In this document: positions 19,529 through 29,571 of the stretch, piece after piece
Numbering within the stretch: position 1 is the stretch's first letter
How the letters are laid out: each line of letters opens with the position of its first letter
From: Priestia megaterium
GTDB lineage: Bacteria; Bacillota; Bacilli; Bacillales; Bacillaceae_H
Assembly: GCA_008180335.1 (NCBI GenBank)
Contig: VTEF01000001.1
Span: forward strand, 436,636-500,635
Reading direction: 5' to 3'
DNA: 64,000 nucleotides
The notes under the pieces: model-generated
Told to the model about the DNA's origin: nothing
Databases searched by the model: none
What the model saw: only the letters and a program-made list of their open reading frames with translations
Program-made: the position numbers and the translations under genes

Positions 19529-20140
19529 ATGCAAGCATTAACTAGTTGGATTACTAATATTATTCTATTCATTTTACTAGCTACCGTTATTAATTTACTA
19601 CTACCTAACTCAGGATTACAAAAATATACAAAGCTTGTCATTGGCCTGTTATTAATGCTAATTATCATTACTCCTGTGTTTCAAATTTTTAAAGTGGATG
19701 TCAATCAAATGCTGAAATCTATGAATGTATCATCACTAAAAAATGACCCTCAAATAGAAAATTTAATAGAAAGTCAGAAAAAAGAAATACAAGCTTCACA
19801 ACGTGCATATATTTTAGAACAAATGGCTGTCCAAATGGAGGCAGATGTAAAAGAGGAGTTGATGGGTCAGTATGGTGTAGCAATTGATCAGATTCACATT
19901 GAAACGAAAAATGAGACGGATGAACCGAATGTAGAAAATATAAAATCTATTCAAGTGATAGCAAGTGAGGGAGAAGCAGAGAGTGAATCAGTTGTTTCAA
20001 CTGTGAAAGTTATTTCCATTGATACCTCCACACCGATCGAGACAGATGAGATAAAAGAAGCAACGCATATTTCTACTTATCTAGCAACTAAATGGGGCCT
20101 AAAACATGATCAAGTCGTTGTAAATATGGAGGAGGGATAA
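19529..20140 (+). CDS. spoIIIAF: Stage III sporulation protein AF
   Basis: 203 residues behind AGGAGGGC. Two N-terminal membrane helices (about 8-30 and 35-55), then an intermembrane domain of the ring-building type predicted for SpoIIIAF, AG and AH. It would build or support a ring in the space between mother cell and forespore. Separated by only 11 bases from spoIIIAE and 7 from spoIIIAG. Confidence 0.94.
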   Translation: MQALTSWITNIILFILLATVINLLLPNSGLQKYTKLVIGLLLMLIIITPVFQIFKVDVNQMLKSMNVSSLKNDPQIENLIESQKKEIQASQRAYILEQMAVQMEADVKEELMGQYGVAIDQIHIETKNETDEPNVENIKSIQVIASEGEAESESVVSTVKVISIDTSTPIETDEIKEATHISTYLATKWGLKHDQVVVNMEEG

Positions 20141-20147
20141 AAACAAA

Positions 20148-20792
20148 ATGAATGAAAAAAAAGAGGAATCATCATTTTTTAAAAGGTTCTTTTCCAACAA
20201 AAAAAAAACTGACGATAAAAAACCTTCTAAACTTATGTATATGGCCATTTTGTTAGCAGCAGGCATTTTGTTTATGGTCATGAGCAGTTCAAAAGGGATG
20301 TTACAAACTTCTATAGACAGCAGCAAAGAAGTAACATCAACAGATCAACAAGAAGAAGTGCCAGCGTTCAGTTCAAAAAAATCAAACACAATGACTGATT
20401 ATGAAGAACGCTATGAATCACAATTGAAAGATGTTCTTGAACAAATCAATGGGGTTAGTAAAGTAGAAGTTATTGTAAATTTAGATGCGACTGAATCGAA
20501 GATATATGAAAAAAATACTGTAACGCAAAGACAATCGACGGATGAAACAGATCGCGAGGGTGGCACGCGAAAAGTAGAAGATACATCAACAGATGAAAAG
20601 CTAGTAATTGTACGCAGCGGTGATCAAGAGAAACCAGTTATTGTCAAAACAGAAAAACCGAAAGTAAGAGGTGTGCTTGTTGTAGCAAAAGGGGCTGATA
20701 ATATCGAAGTGAAGAAGTGGATTATCGAAGCGGTCACACGCTCACTAGATATAGCAAGCCATCGCGTTGCTGTATTACCTAAAAAAGGTTGA
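20148..20792 (+). CDS. spoIIIAG: Stage III sporulation protein AG
   Basis: 214 residues behind GGAGGAGGGAT. Short cytoplasmic basic N terminus (KRFFSNKKKTDDKKPSK), one membrane helix near 25-45, then the intermembrane domain with the ring-building motif; in the B. subtilis homologue 30 subunits make a large ring. The insert around residues 120-155 (QRQSTDETDREGG) corresponds to the beta-triangle insertion. Acts in forespore feeding after engulfment. Confidence 0.95.
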   Translation: MNEKKEESSFFKRFFSNKKKTDDKKPSKLMYMAILLAAGILFMVMSSSKGMLQTSIDSSKEVTSTDQQEEVPAFSSKKSNTMTDYEERYESQLKDVLEQINGVSKVEVIVNLDATESKIYEKNTVTQRQSTDETDREGGTRKVEDTSTDEKLVIVRSGDQEKPVIVKTEKPKVRGVLVVAKGADNIEVKKWIIEAVTRSLDIASHRVAVLPKKG

Positions 20793-20805
20793 GGAGGAAC
20801 ATAAA

Positions 20806-21447
20806 ATGTTATTAAAAAAACAAACAGTTTGGTTATTAACGATGTTAAGCTTAGTTGTCGTGTTATCCGTGTATTATATGACTACACCAGAAGGACCGCA
20901 ATCAAATGTAGCACTTGTTGATACAGAAGAAAAAGAAACCGCTACAGGTGAAAAAGCACCAGCTGAAGCTGAAAAAGAACAAAATGAGGGGAAAGCACCA
21001 GCTAAAGATGATGTGCAGTCAGAAGAGAAAAAAGATGTTAAAAAAGAAGAAACAGCTAAAACCGATAAAGAGTCTGCAGTGGTGTCAAGCGTAGACAGTG
21101 ATGAATTATTCACAGCTTTGCGTTTAGATTTAATAGACGAACGAAGCAAATTAAAAGAAGAATTACAAGAAGTTGCTGCATCTAAAAATGTGACAGCCGC
21201 TGAAGTGAGTAGAGCAATGGATCAGATTGATGAATTATCAAAACTTGCCGAAAAAGAAGCGGTCATTGAAACATTAATTAAAGCCAAAGGATATAGCGAT
21301 GCTCTTGTCAGAGCCGATGGTTCACAAGTTCAAATTACAGTTAAAACAGATAAACGTTCAAAAGCAAAAGCAAACGAAATTATTCAGCTGGTGAAAAAAG
21401 AGCTTGGACAAAAAGAAGTAGCAGTTGAGTTTCAACCGACAAAATAG
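20806..21447 (+). CDS. spoIIIAH: Stage III sporulation protein AH
   Basis: 213 residues from ATG 20806, right after GAGGAGGAAC; the longer frame from 20767 begins inside spoIIIAG. One N-terminal membrane helix (TVWLLTMLSLVVVLSVYYM), a low-complexity Glu/Lys/Ala-rich linker of about 80 residues, and the C-terminal ring-building domain that binds forespore SpoIIQ. The linker is longer than needed for a compact fold and probably spans the intermembrane gap. Last gene of the operon, followed by a terminator. Confidence 0.95.
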   Translation: MLLKKQTVWLLTMLSLVVVLSVYYMTTPEGPQSNVALVDTEEKETATGEKAPAEAEKEQNEGKAPAKDDVQSEEKKDVKKEETAKTDKESAVVSSVDSDELFTALRLDLIDERSKLKEELQEVAASKNVTAAEVSRAMDQIDELSKLAEKEAVIETLIKAKGYSDALVRADGSQVQITVKTDKRSKAKANEIIQLVKKELGQKEVAVEFQPTK

Positions 21448-21456
21448 AGAGAATTT

Positions 21457-21504
21457 AAAGCAGCATGACTAGGAAGAAAAGCTTTCTAGTCATGTTGCTT
21501 TTTT
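21457..21504 (+). terminator. Terminator of the spoIIIA operon
   Basis: AAAGCAGCATGACTAG pairs with CTAGTCATGTTGCTTT (one G-U), with T-run at 21499-21504. Confidence 0.92.
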
Positions 21505-21580
21505 CATTGAACGGGGCAAGATAGAGGTAAGGAATTAAAATTTTAACATAGCTTTCTTTTCTATATTCAGTTATAATAAG

Positions 21581-21612
21581 TGTTATAATCTTATATTAGT
21601 ACTAGGTGGTAA
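21581..21612 (+). promoter_or_regulatory. Extended -10 promoter with FapR-like site before accB
   Basis: TGTTATAAT (21581-21589) is an extended -10 (TGnTATAAT); no good -35 is seen. A 17-base sequence at 21596-21612, TTAGTACTAGGTGGTAA, matches about 13 of 17 positions of the FapR operator (TTAGTACCTRRTACTAA) and would straddle the transcription start. FapR represses fatty-acid synthesis genes in Bacillus. In B. subtilis accBC is not, to my knowledge, a classical FapR target, so this is inference. Confidence 0.45.
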
Positions 21613-21615
21613 TAC

Positions 21616-21690
21616 ATGTGTTTATCTGTTTTTTTAGAAGAGGTAGAATCAAAATGCTATTGTTGCCAAACAAATTTTAGTTCCCTTTAG
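21616..21690 (+). CDS. Possible 24-residue leader peptide upstream of accB
   Basis: ATG at 21616 with AGGTGG six bases upstream, reading 24 codons to TAG at 21690. The product begins MCLSVFLEEVESK and contains CYCC. It lies inside the accB leader transcript predicted from the promoter at 21581. It may be a regulatory upstream ORF, a real small protein or chance; nothing is recognised. The remaining leader to accB (21691-21840) holds an ATTACAT/ATGTAAT hairpin and no other feature. Confidence 0.35.
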   Translation: MCLSVFLEEVESKCYCCQTNFSSL

Positions 21691-21840
21691 TAGAGATAAT
21701 CATTACATTAGATGTAATGTTGTCTTCGTTGTAAGCGGGATTTCTTTTAATGTTTTATAAACGAATTGAATGACGATTGTTATTTATCGTATGATTGTAG
21801 TAGGAAGATGTCTATTTTTTATGAGGTAGGAGTGTTAAAT

Positions 21841-22344
21841 ATGTTGAAAATTCAAGAAATTCGTGAATTAATTAAATTAGTTGATCAATCATCAATTGAA
21901 GAATTTGTTTACGAGCATGAAGGATCAAAAGTAAAAATGAAAAAAAAGGATGCGATTGTTTCTAAGCAAGCTGCGCCTGTACAAGTTGTGTCAGCAACTC
22001 CTGAAAGTATCGTTGCCCCTCAGCAACCAGCTCAGCCAAAAGAAGTTGAGAAAGAACCGGCATCGATACCAGCTGTACAAGAAGCACCATCTCAAGATGA
22101 GAATTTACATAAAATTACTTCACCTATGGTCGGAACATTTTATGCATCATCTTCTCCAGAAGTAGAAGCATATGTCAAAACGGGTGATAAAGTTCAAAAA
22201 GATTCCATCGTTTGTATCGTAGAAGCGATGAAATTATTCAATGAAATTGAAGCAGAAGTAAAAGGTGAAATTGTTGAAATTTTAGTGGAAAACGGCCAAC
22301 TTGTAGAATATGGCCAACCTCTTTTCTTAGTGAAGCCTGAATAA
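21841..22344 (+). CDS. accB: Biotin carboxyl carrier protein of acetyl-CoA carboxylase
   Basis: 167 residues from ATG 21841 ([14 protein letters not shown]), preceded by GGTAGGAG; the longer frame from 21766 lacks conservation. The N-terminal half is helical, then a Pro/Ala/Gln-rich linker (about 45-90), then the biotinyl domain with the EAMK motif, biotin on K131. It carries carboxybiotin between AccC and AccAD for malonyl-CoA formation. accC follows after 13 bases. Confidence 0.97.
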   Translation: MLKIQEIRELIKLVDQSSIEEFVYEHEGSKVKMKKKDAIVSKQAAPVQVVSATPESIVAPQQPAQPKEVEKEPASIPAVQEAPSQDENLHKITSPMVGTFYASSSPEVEAYVKTGDKVQKDSIVCIVEAMKLFNEIEAEVKGEIVEILVENGQLVEYGQPLFLVKPE

Positions 22345-22357
22345 GGAGCGGTAAAAC

Positions 22358-23710
22358 ATGATTAAAAAGCTTTTAATTGCGAATCGAGGAGAAATTGCGG
22401 TTCGAATCATTCGTGCATGTAAAGAACTAGGCATCGAGTCAGTAGCAGTATACTCTCAGGCTGATCGAACTTCTCTTCATGTACAATTAGCAGATGAAGC
22501 ATATTGCATCGGACCCACAGCATCAAAGGACAGTTATTTAAACTTCACAAATATTATGAGTGTGGCTACGTCAACAGGATGTGATGCCATTCATCCTGGG
22601 TATGGATTTTTAGCAGAAAATGCTGATTTTGCAGAACTTTGTCGTGAATGCAACATTACATTTGTTGGGCCAAGCCCAGAAGCCATCACAAAGATGGGAA
22701 CAAAAGATATTGCCAGAGAAACGATGCGAAAAGCAGGTGTTCCAATCGTACCTGGCTCAACTGGAATTGTTGAATCAGTTGAAGATGGGCTATCAATTGC
22801 AAAAGACATCGGATACCCCGTTATTATTAAAGCAACTGCTGGTGGCGGTGGAAAAGGAATTCGCGTAGCAAGAACAGAGCAAGAGCTTGTCAAAGGAATT
22901 ACCATTACACAGCAGGAAGCAGCAACAGCATTTGGCAACCCTGGTGTATACATTGAAAAGTATATTGAAGATTTCCGTCATGTGGAGATTCAAGTGTTAG
23001 CAGATACACATGGAAATGTTATTCATTTAGGTGAGCGTGATTGTACGATTCAACGCCGTCTTCAAAAGTTGATTGAGGAAACACCTTCGCCGGCATTAAG
23101 TAAAGAGATACGCGGAAAAATGGGAGATGCTGCTGTAAAAGCGGCTCAAGCTGTTAACTATACAGGAGCAGGAACTGTTGAATTTATTTTCGACTACCGT
23201 GAAAATAAATTTTATTTTATGGAGATGAACACACGCATTCAAGTTGAACATCCTGTTACAGAAATGGTAACAGGGGTTGATTTAATCCAAGAGCAAATCA
23301 AAGTAGCAAATGGAGAGAAATTACCTTTTACACAAGATGAAGTAACATTTAATGGATGGGCAATTGAATGCCGTATTAATGCAGAAAATCCAGAGAAGAA
23401 TTTTATGCCTTCTGCTGGTACAATCGAAATGTATTTGCCGCCAGGTGGTTACGGTGTTCGAGTTGATTCGGCTGCCTACCCGGGGTATTCAATCCCTCCT
23501 TATTATGATTCGATGATTGCAAAATTAATTGTTCATGCTCCGACTCGTGAAGAAGCAATTGAAAGAATGAAGCGTGCATTAAGCGAGTTTGCTATTGAAG
23601 GAGTTGCAACAACAATTCCTTTCCATTTAAAATTGTTAAATCATGAGCAGTTTGTGAGTGGAGAGTTCAATACAAAATTTCTTGAACTACATGATGTGAT
23701 GAATTCGTAG
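22358..23710 (+). CDS. accC: Biotin carboxylase subunit of acetyl-CoA carboxylase
   Basis: 450 residues. ATP-grasp enzyme that carboxylates the biotin of AccB with bicarbonate. Visible landmarks: [17 protein letters not shown] at the N terminus, the glycine-rich [10 protein letters not shown] near residue 165, the metal-binding [14 protein letters not shown] near 288, and the C-terminal BC domain. Start ATG follows AAGGAGCGG. Forms an operon with accB and probably yqhY. Confidence 0.97.
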   Translation: MIKKLLIANRGEIAVRIIRACKELGIESVAVYSQADRTSLHVQLADEAYCIGPTASKDSYLNFTNIMSVATSTGCDAIHPGYGFLAENADFAELCRECNITFVGPSPEAITKMGTKDIARETMRKAGVPIVPGSTGIVESVEDGLSIAKDIGYPVIIKATAGGGGKGIRVARTEQELVKGITITQQEAATAFGNPGVYIEKYIEDFRHVEIQVLADTHGNVIHLGERDCTIQRRLQKLIEETPSPALSKEIRGKMGDAAVKAAQAVNYTGAGTVEFIFDYRENKFYFMEMNTRIQVEHPVTEMVTGVDLIQEQIKVANGEKLPFTQDEVTFNGWAIECRINAENPEKNFMPSAGTIEMYLPPGGYGVRVDSAAYPGYSIPPYYDSMIAKLIVHAPTREEAIERMKRALSEFAIEGVATTIPFHLKLLNHEQFVSGEFNTKFLELHDVMNS

Positions 23711-23739
23711 TATAGTATAAACTATAGGAGGTGCTGTAC

Positions 23740-24141
23740 ATGAACGAAAACCATGTATTAGAAATGGAAGAACATGAAAATTCTCTTGGAAAAGTAGAAA
23801 TTGCCCCGGAAGTAATTGAAGTGATTGCAGGTATTGCTGCATCAGAAGTAGAGGGTGTTTCTGCAATGAGAGGTAACTTTGCAACAGGTGTTGTTGAAAA
23901 ATTAGGGAAAAAAAATCACGGTAAGGGTGTTAAAGTAGAGTTAACAGAGAGCGGAATTAAAGTAGATGTTTTCTGTATGATGAAATTTGGCGTTTCAATT
24001 CCAGTGGTTGCTCAAAAAGTACAAGATAATATTCGTCAAGCTTTAAAGAACATGACGGCAATTGAATTAGACGAAGTCAACATTCATATTGTAGGAATCC
24101 AGTTTGATACCCAAAAACAAGAAGTAGACGAAATTGAATAA
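23740..24141 (+). CDS. yqhY: Asp23/Gls24-family protein
   Basis: 133 residues from ATG 23740, placed 8 bases after AGGAGG; the GTG at 23731 is within the ribosome site. Small alkaline-shock (Asp23) family protein; the conserved GKVEIAPEVIEVIAGIAASEVEGV and SIPVVAQKVQDNI segments are clear. It lies 29 bases after accC. In Bacillus the paralogue YloU and YqhY affect lipid metabolism; work on B. subtilis linked yqhY loss to acetyl-CoA carboxylase mutations, which fits its place behind accBC. Confidence 0.92.
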   Translation: MNENHVLEMEEHENSLGKVEIAPEVIEVIAGIAASEVEGVSAMRGNFATGVVEKLGKKNHGKGVKVELTESGIKVDVFCMMKFGVSIPVVAQKVQDNIRQALKNMTAIELDEVNIHIVGIQFDTQKQEVDEIE

Positions 24142-24185
24142 CTTGTTATTAATTATTTCTTTTCAAGACAAGCTATGGTAAAGTG

Positions 24186-24219
24186 AAAAAGACTGTCTCG
24201 TCATATAGACGGTCTTTTT
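24186..24219 (+). terminator. Terminator after accBC-yqhY
   Basis: AAAAAGACTGTCT pairs with AGACGGTCTTTTT (one G-U), ending in T5. Confidence 0.88.
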
Positions 24220-24357
24220 CGTGTTTCAATAACTGCATGAATAAAACGTGTTCATGACGAGTGATTAGATAAAAAAGAAAAAACGTCTTGAGTGAAGATA
24301 AACTATGCTAATATCTAGGTATACTAGTGAAAGAAGATAAATAAAGGAGCAAAAAAA

Positions 24358-24750
24358 ATGAAAAGACATACAGCCCGACAAAAAGCATTGCAAGCACTAT
24401 TTCAGTGTGATTTAGGTCAAACAGAACCTATGGAAGCAATTGAAAACGTGTTACAAAACGGAAAAAAAGATGAATTTTTAGAAAAACTTGTATTAGGTGT
24501 TGTTCAATATCAAGATGAAATCGATCATTTATTACGTGATCATCTAGAAAAGTGGACATTAGACCGCGTTGCGACAGTTGATCGTACAATTTTACGCATG
24601 GCTGTGTACGAAATGAAATACGAGCAAGAGATTCCAACAAATGTAACACTAAATGAGGCTATTGAATTAGCAAAAACATTTGGTGACAATCAATCTAGTC
24701 GTTTTATAAATGGCGTGCTTTCAAAAGTATTGGCAACTCTTTCTAACTAA
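24358..24750 (+). CDS. nusB: Transcription antitermination factor NusB
   Basis: 130 residues, all-helical NusB fold; starts [20 protein letters not shown] and contains [46 protein letters not shown]. With NusE (S10) it binds boxA in rRNA operons for antitermination. RBS AAAGGAGC. In B. subtilis folD follows; here the next gene is xseA after 116 bases with a CTCCTT/AAGGAG hairpin, and folD is absent. Confidence 0.97.
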   Translation: MKRHTARQKALQALFQCDLGQTEPMEAIENVLQNGKKDEFLEKLVLGVVQYQDEIDHLLRDHLEKWTLDRVATVDRTILRMAVYEMKYEQEIPTNVTLNEAIELAKTFGDNQSSRFINGVLSKVLATLSN

Positions 24751-24866
24751 TTCATTCATTTAGAAACCAACCTAATAGAAAGCTTCTCTCCTTCGTTTTC
24801 AAACAAGGAGGGGGGACTGTTAGCTTGATATAAAATAGAACGTCTGTTTGGAAAGGAGACCATGTC

Positions 24867-26210
24867 ATGAGTGAAATTCGCTATTTAACTGTAACAGCCC
24901 TTACTCGTTATATAAAGCGTAAATTCGATGTCGATCCTCACTTACAGGATATATGGATTAAAGGGGAAATCTCAAACTTTAAACGCCATAGTAGAGGTCA
25001 TATGTACTTCACATTAAAAGATGAAAATGCCCGAATTGCAGCTGTTATGTTTGCGGGGCACAATCGGCAGCTACATTTTCAACCAGAAGAAGGGATGAAA
25101 GTGTTAATTCGAAGTGAGGTATCTGTGTATGAACCGAGCGGCAATTACCAAATGTACGTAAAAGAAATGCAGCCCGATGGTGTCGGCAATCTTTATTTAG
25201 CGTATGAACAGTTAAAAAAGAAGCTTGAAAAGGAAGGGTTATTTAATGATTCCCACAAAAAAAGCCTTCCTAAATACCCAGCTTCAATTGGTGTCATTAC
25301 ATCCCCAACGGGGGCAGCAGTTCGCGATATCATCACAACATTAAAGCGCCGCTACCCAATTGCCAACATTATTGTAATTCCTGCGTTAGTGCAAGGTACA
25401 AATGCAGCGCCTTCAATTGTTAACGCAATCAAGCAAGCGAACGAACGGAATGAAGTAGATGTGTTAATTGTCGGGCGCGGTGGTGGATCAATTGAAGAGT
25501 TATGGGCTTTTAATGAAGAAGTAGTAGCCAGAGCAATCTATAAATCAAAGCTTCCCATTATTTCAGCTGTTGGTCATGAGACAGACTTTACTATTGCAGA
25601 TTTTGTGGCAGATTTGCGGGCACCTACGCCTACTGGGGCAGCGGAGCTTGCTGTTCCCCATATGACTGAAATTACTGAACGCATTACTCAACGAAATATT
25701 CGTTTGATGCGTTCAATGAATGAGCGCATTCAACGCAGTAAACGGCAATTAGAAAAATCACAAAAGTCGTATGCATTTCGTTATCCGCAAAAACTAGTTG
25801 AGCAGAAAGAGCAGCAGCTTGACCGATTAATGGATCGGTTATATCGTGAAAGTAAACTTTTTTTTGATCAAAAGCGTACGCATTATGAGCAACTTGCATC
25901 ACTTCTACAGCGCAATCATCCTCAACAACAAGTCAAAAAAGCAATGGAACAACAGCAACAATTAACAAAAGCATTACAGAAAGAAATACGGCAATTATTA
26001 AAACAAAAACAGCTTCTATTTGCAACAACTACATCAAAATTACATACCCTTAGTCCATTAAAAACAATGGAGCGTGGATATAGTCTAGTCTATGATGATA
26101 ACCAAACTTTAATTAAGTCTACAAAGCAAGTATCAGAAGGAGACGTTATTAACGTTCGTTTAACTGATGGTCAACTACAATGTGAAGTTTCACAAATAGA
26201 GGAGCGATAA
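24867..26210 (+). CDS. xseA: Exodeoxyribonuclease VII large subunit
   Basis: 447 residues. N-terminal OB-fold (about 1-105: [24 protein letters not shown]), central catalytic domain with [14 protein letters not shown] and [19 protein letters not shown] (about 200), then a long Gln-rich coiled coil (about 270-400) and the C-terminal GYSLVYD strand. With XseB it degrades single-stranded DNA from both ends. xseB starts three bases after the stop. Confidence 0.97.
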   Translation: MSEIRYLTVTALTRYIKRKFDVDPHLQDIWIKGEISNFKRHSRGHMYFTLKDENARIAAVMFAGHNRQLHFQPEEGMKVLIRSEVSVYEPSGNYQMYVKEMQPDGVGNLYLAYEQLKKKLEKEGLFNDSHKKSLPKYPASIGVITSPTGAAVRDIITTLKRRYPIANIIVIPALVQGTNAAPSIVNAIKQANERNEVDVLIVGRGGGSIEELWAFNEEVVARAIYKSKLPIISAVGHETDFTIADFVADLRAPTPTGAAELAVPHMTEITERITQRNIRLMRSMNERIQRSKRQLEKSQKSYAFRYPQKLVEQKEQQLDRLMDRLYRESKLFFDQKRTHYEQLASLLQRNHPQQQVKKAMEQQQQLTKALQKEIRQLLKQKQLLFATTTSKLHTLSPLKTMERGYSLVYDDNQTLIKSTKQVSEGDVINVRLTDGQLQCEVSQIEER

Positions 26211-26213
26211 AAG

Positions 26214-26447
26214 ATGGCGGCGAAAAAAGACTATACGTTTGAAGAAGCAATGGAACAATTAGAACAGATTGTAAATAAATTAGAAGAAGGAGATGTTCCA
26301 TTAGAAGAGGCAATTGAACACTTTCAAGAAGGAATGTCACTTTCTAAATTTTGTCATGATCGTTTGCAAAAAATTGAGAAGCAAATGGAGCAGATTTTAC
26401 ATGAAGACGGCACATTAGCACCTTTCACTGTTCAGGAGGAAGAATAA
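26214..26447 (+). CDS. xseB: Exodeoxyribonuclease VII small subunit
   Basis: 77 residues with the XseB helical hairpin ([27 protein letters not shown]). Several copies of this subunit bind the coiled coil of XseA. The ribosome site GAGGAGCG lies in the end of xseA; ispA begins two bases after the stop, so xseA-xseB-ispA reads as an operon. Confidence 0.97.
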   Translation: MAAKKDYTFEEAMEQLEQIVNKLEEGDVPLEEAIEHFQEGMSLSKFCHDRLQKIEKQMEQILHEDGTLAPFTVQEEE

Positions 26448-26449
26448 CT

Positions 26450-27349
26450 GTGGCTGGAGGTCAATTATCAGAATATATTACGTTTACGAAAGATAAGGTT
26501 GAAGTAAAACTACAAGAATTTGTAAGTAACTTATCAGCACCAGCTATTTTAAAAGAGTCGATGTTATATTCGTTAACAGCCGGCGGCAAGCGCCTTCGGC
26601 CTGTCCTCGTTTTTGCCACTCTTAATGCATTTGGCAAAAAAGAAGATCTTGGTCTTGGGGCAGCATGTGCAGTGGAAATGATTCATACATATTCCTTAAT
26701 ACATGATGATTTACCTAGTATGGATAATGACGATCTTCGTCGGGGGAAGCCTACGAATCATAAAGTATATGGCGAAGCGATTGCTATTTTAGCAGGTGAT
26801 GCATTATTGACAAATAGCTTTCAATTATTAACAGATTTTGAACATGAAGACATTACTCCTCATATGAAAATTCAACTGTTAACTGAACTTGTCAAAGCAA
26901 GTGGAACAGAAGGAATGATTGGCGGACAAGTAGCTGATATGCAAGGTGAGCAAAAGCATCAACAATTGACATTAAAAGAGTTAGAAAATATTCATCTACA
27001 TAAAACGGGCAAACTTCTTGGGTTTTGCGTGAAAGCTGGAGCTATTCTAGCCAATGCTTCGAACTGGCAGCTTACTTTACTAGATGAGTTTAGCAAGCAT
27101 TTGGGGCTCGCGTTTCAAATTCAAGATGACATTTTAGATATCGAAGGTTCTGAAGAAGCTCTAGGTAAACCAATTGGCAGTGATACGGAGAATGACAAAA
27201 CAACGTACCCGTCATTATTAGGAATGAAAGCAGCAAAAGAAAAGCTTGCTTATCATATTGAACAAGCTTTAGAATCTTTGCACAAAGCCAATGTACAAGG
27301 TGGTCTACTAGAAGAGATTTGTTTGTATGTAGCAAAACGAGATCGTTAA
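26450..27349 (+). CDS. ispA: Farnesyl diphosphate synthase
   Basis: 299 residues from a GTG with AGGAGGA nine bases upstream. It condenses IPP with DMAPP and GPP to FPP for quinone, undecaprenol and hopanoid-type products. Both Asp-rich motifs are visible: DDLPSMDNDD (FARM, with the two residues after the first DD typical of bacterial type II FPPS) near residue 84 and QDDILD near 225; GGKRLRP is near 43. It stands upstream of dxs, linking IPP supply and use. Confidence 0.96.
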   Translation: MAGGQLSEYITFTKDKVEVKLQEFVSNLSAPAILKESMLYSLTAGGKRLRPVLVFATLNAFGKKEDLGLGAACAVEMIHTYSLIHDDLPSMDNDDLRRGKPTNHKVYGEAIAILAGDALLTNSFQLLTDFEHEDITPHMKIQLLTELVKASGTEGMIGGQVADMQGEQKHQQLTLKELENIHLHKTGKLLGFCVKAGAILANASNWQLTLLDEFSKHLGLAFQIQDDILDIEGSEEALGKPIGSDTENDKTTYPSLLGMKAAKEKLAYHIEQALESLHKANVQGGLLEEICLYVAKRDR

Positions 27350-27392
27350 GCTATCATTCGGGTGTTTTTTTATACGAACGGATAAAATAAGA

Positions 27393-27421
27393 TTGAGTCC
27401 CAATATTGGCTATGCTATAAT
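27393..27421 (+). promoter_or_regulatory. Strong sigma-A promoter in the ispA-dxs gap
   Basis: TTGAGT and a perfect TATAAT are separated by exactly 17 bases. The start would fall near 27428, about 240 bases before dxs, and a terminator-like hairpin follows within 100 bases, so the first product is probably a short RNA. Confidence 0.7.
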
Positions 27422-27427
27422 GGGTTT

Positions 27428-27518
27428 ACTGCTATGTCAAAGACGCAGTGCATAGGTTTGCAAGACATATACAATATTTTGGTGGCCGTTATCACATTTG
27501 TGTTAGCGGCTATTTTTT
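27428..27518 (+). ncRNA. Candidate small RNA of about 90 nt (or attenuated dxs leader)
   Basis: Begins after the promoter at 27393-27421 and ends in a hairpin at 27484-27511 (GGCCGTTATCACA against TGTGTTAGCGGCT, one mismatch and two G-U pairs) directly followed by six T residues. Inside, ACTGC/GCAGT or CTATG/CATAG can form alternative small stems. No ORF with a ribosome site is present. It could be an independent sRNA or a terminated leader of dxs. I do not recognise an Rfam family in it. Confidence 0.5.
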
Positions 27519-27669
27519 CACTATTTTCCTTTGAATATTGAAGGTTTACTGATAAAATATCAAAGGTATTGTAAATAGTAGAGAAATCCTAAAAATTAAC
27601 TGAGCGTATAAAACAATACACAATGTATTAAGGTAACTTTATAACAAGTACGAAAGTGAGTGATCCAAA

Positions 27670-29571
27670 TTGGATCTTACAACGATAAAGAATCCCGATT
27701 TTTTAAAGAAGATGTCAGTAAAAGAATTAGAACAGCTGAGTGAAGAAATTCGCCAGTATTTAATTACAAAGCTTTCTGTAACCGGAGGGCACATCGGTCC
27801 AAATTTAGGTGTAGTGGAATTAACAATTGCATTACATAAAATATTTGATAGTCCTAAAGATAAGTTTCTATGGGACGTGGGGCATCAATCTTATGTTCAT
27901 AAGATTTTAACAGGCCGTGCCGGTGAGTTTGATACAATTCGTCAATATAAGGGCTTGTGCGGATTTCCAAAACGTGATGAAAGTGAGCATGACGTATGGG
28001 AGACAGGTCATAGTTCAACATCTTTATCAGCCGCTATGGGAATGGCTATTGCACGTGATTTGCAAAAAACGAAAGCTCATATCGTCCCGATTATTGGAGA
28101 TGGTGCATTAACAGGTGGGATGGCTCTTGAAGCGCTAAATCATATCGGACATGAAAAGACAGACATGACCGTTATCCTAAATGATAATGAAATGTCAATT
28201 GCTCCTAATGTAGGAGCGCTGCATAGCATTTTAGGCCGTTTGCGCACTGCTGGGAAGTACAATTGGGTTAAGGAGGAACTTGAAGTTCTTCTAAGAAAAG
28301 TTCCGGCTGTTGGCGGAAAATTAGCAGCAACAGCGGAGCGTGTTAAAGACGGTTTAAAATATATGGTTGTCTCAGGTATGTTTTTTGAAGATCTTGGATT
28401 TACGTATTTAGGTCCTGTTGATGGTCATAATTACGAAGAGCTTTTGGAAACGCTGCACTATGCTAAAAAAACAAAAGGTCCTGTTTTAGTTCATGTTATT
28501 ACTAAAAAAGGAAAAGGGTATTTACCTGCTGAAAGTGACAAAATTGGTACTTGGCATGGAACAGGTCCATATAAAATTGAATCGGGAGACTTCATTAAAG
28601 ATAAAGACACACCAGTAGGGTGGAGTGCTCTTGTTAGTAATACAGTATTAAAAATCGCACGCAAAGATAATCGTATTGTTGCAGTTACACCTGCAATGCC
28701 TGTTGGTTCTAAACTAGAAGCTTTCCAGAAAGAATTTCCTGATCGAATGTTTGATGTAGGAATTGCTGAACAGCATGCTACAACCATGGCAGCTGGTCTA
28801 GCTACTCAAAATATGAAGCCATTTTTAGCGATTTATTCAACATTTTTACAACGTGCGTATGACCAAGTTGTTCATGATATCTGTCGTCAAAAGCTGAATG
28901 TTTTTATTGGCATTGACCGCGCAGGGCTAGTAGGAGCAGATGGCGAGACACATCAAGGCGTATTTGATATTGCTTTTTTACGCCACTTACCGAATTTGGT
29001 ATTAATGATGCCAAAGGATGAGAATGAAGGACAACATATGGTTCATACAGCATTAACGTATGAAGATGGTCCAATCGCGTTACGCTATCCAAGAGGAAAT
29101 GGATTAGGTGTTCCATTGGATAGGGAGTTAAAGACGATTCCAATCGGAACATGGGAAGTGTTGAAAGAAGGATCTGATGTTACGATTTTAACGTTTGGAA
29201 CAACGATTCCGATGGCATTAGAAGCAGCACAAGAGCTTGAAGTAAGAGGAATTAATGCACAAGTTGTGAATGCTCGCTTCATTAAGCCGATGGATGAAGA
29301 AATGCTGCATTCACTTTTTAAAACAAAACAACCAATTCTTACGGTAGAAGAAGCTATTTTACAAGGTGGATTTGGTAGTGCCGTACTAGAATTTGCAGCG
29401 GAACACGGTTATTATGAAACAAAGGTTGATCGTATGGGGATTCCAGATAAATTTATTGAGCATGGTAGTGTAACAAAGCTATTAGAAGAAATTGGACTTA
29501 CAAAAGAAGAAATGGTGAATCGAGTAGAAAAGCTTGCAACACCAGAACAAAAGAGGCTTGAAGTTAAGTGA
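27670..29571 (+). CDS. dxs: 1-deoxy-D-xylulose-5-phosphate synthase
   Basis: 633 residues from a TTG start, matching the B. subtilis N terminus MDL; the ribosome site AAGTGAG is weak. First enzyme of the MEP isoprenoid pathway, using thiamine diphosphate. Landmarks: [14 protein letters not shown] near 36, the ThDP-binding [15 protein letters not shown] with NDNEMSI near 145-180, and the transketolase-type [17 protein letters not shown] near 415 and DVGIAEQHA near 362. The stop overlaps yqxC by four bases (GTGA). Confidence 0.97.
   Translation: MDLTTIKNPDFLKKMSVKELEQLSEEIRQYLITKLSVTGGHIGPNLGVVELTIALHKIFDSPKDKFLWDVGHQSYVHKILTGRAGEFDTIRQYKGLCGFPKRDESEHDVWETGHSSTSLSAAMGMAIARDLQKTKAHIVPIIGDGALTGGMALEALNHIGHEKTDMTVILNDNEMSIAPNVGALHSILGRLRTAGKYNWVKEELEVLLRKVPAVGGKLAATAERVKDGLKYMVVSGMFFEDLGFTYLGPVDGHNYEELLETLHYAKKTKGPVLVHVITKKGKGYLPAESDKIGTWHGTGPYKIESGDFIKDKDTPVGWSALVSNTVLKIARKDNRIVAVTPAMPVGSKLEAFQKEFPDRMFDVGIAEQHATTMAAGLATQNMKPFLAIYSTFLQRAYDQVVHDICRQKLNVFIGIDRAGLVGADGETHQGVFDIAFLRHLPNLVLMMPKDENEGQHMVHTALTYEDGPIALRYPRGNGLGVPLDRELKTIPIGTWEVLKEGSDVTILTFGTTIPMALEAAQELEVRGINAQVVNARFIKPMDEEMLHSLFKTKQPILTVEEAILQGGFGSAVLEFAAEHGYYETKVDRMGIPDKFIEHGSVTKLLEEIGLTKEEMVNRVEKLATPEQKRLEVK

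Noticed and set aside
20874-21149. Leftward 91-codon Ser-rich frame
   Set aside because: Mirror of the Glu/Lys-rich linker of SpoIIIAH; low-complexity shadow.
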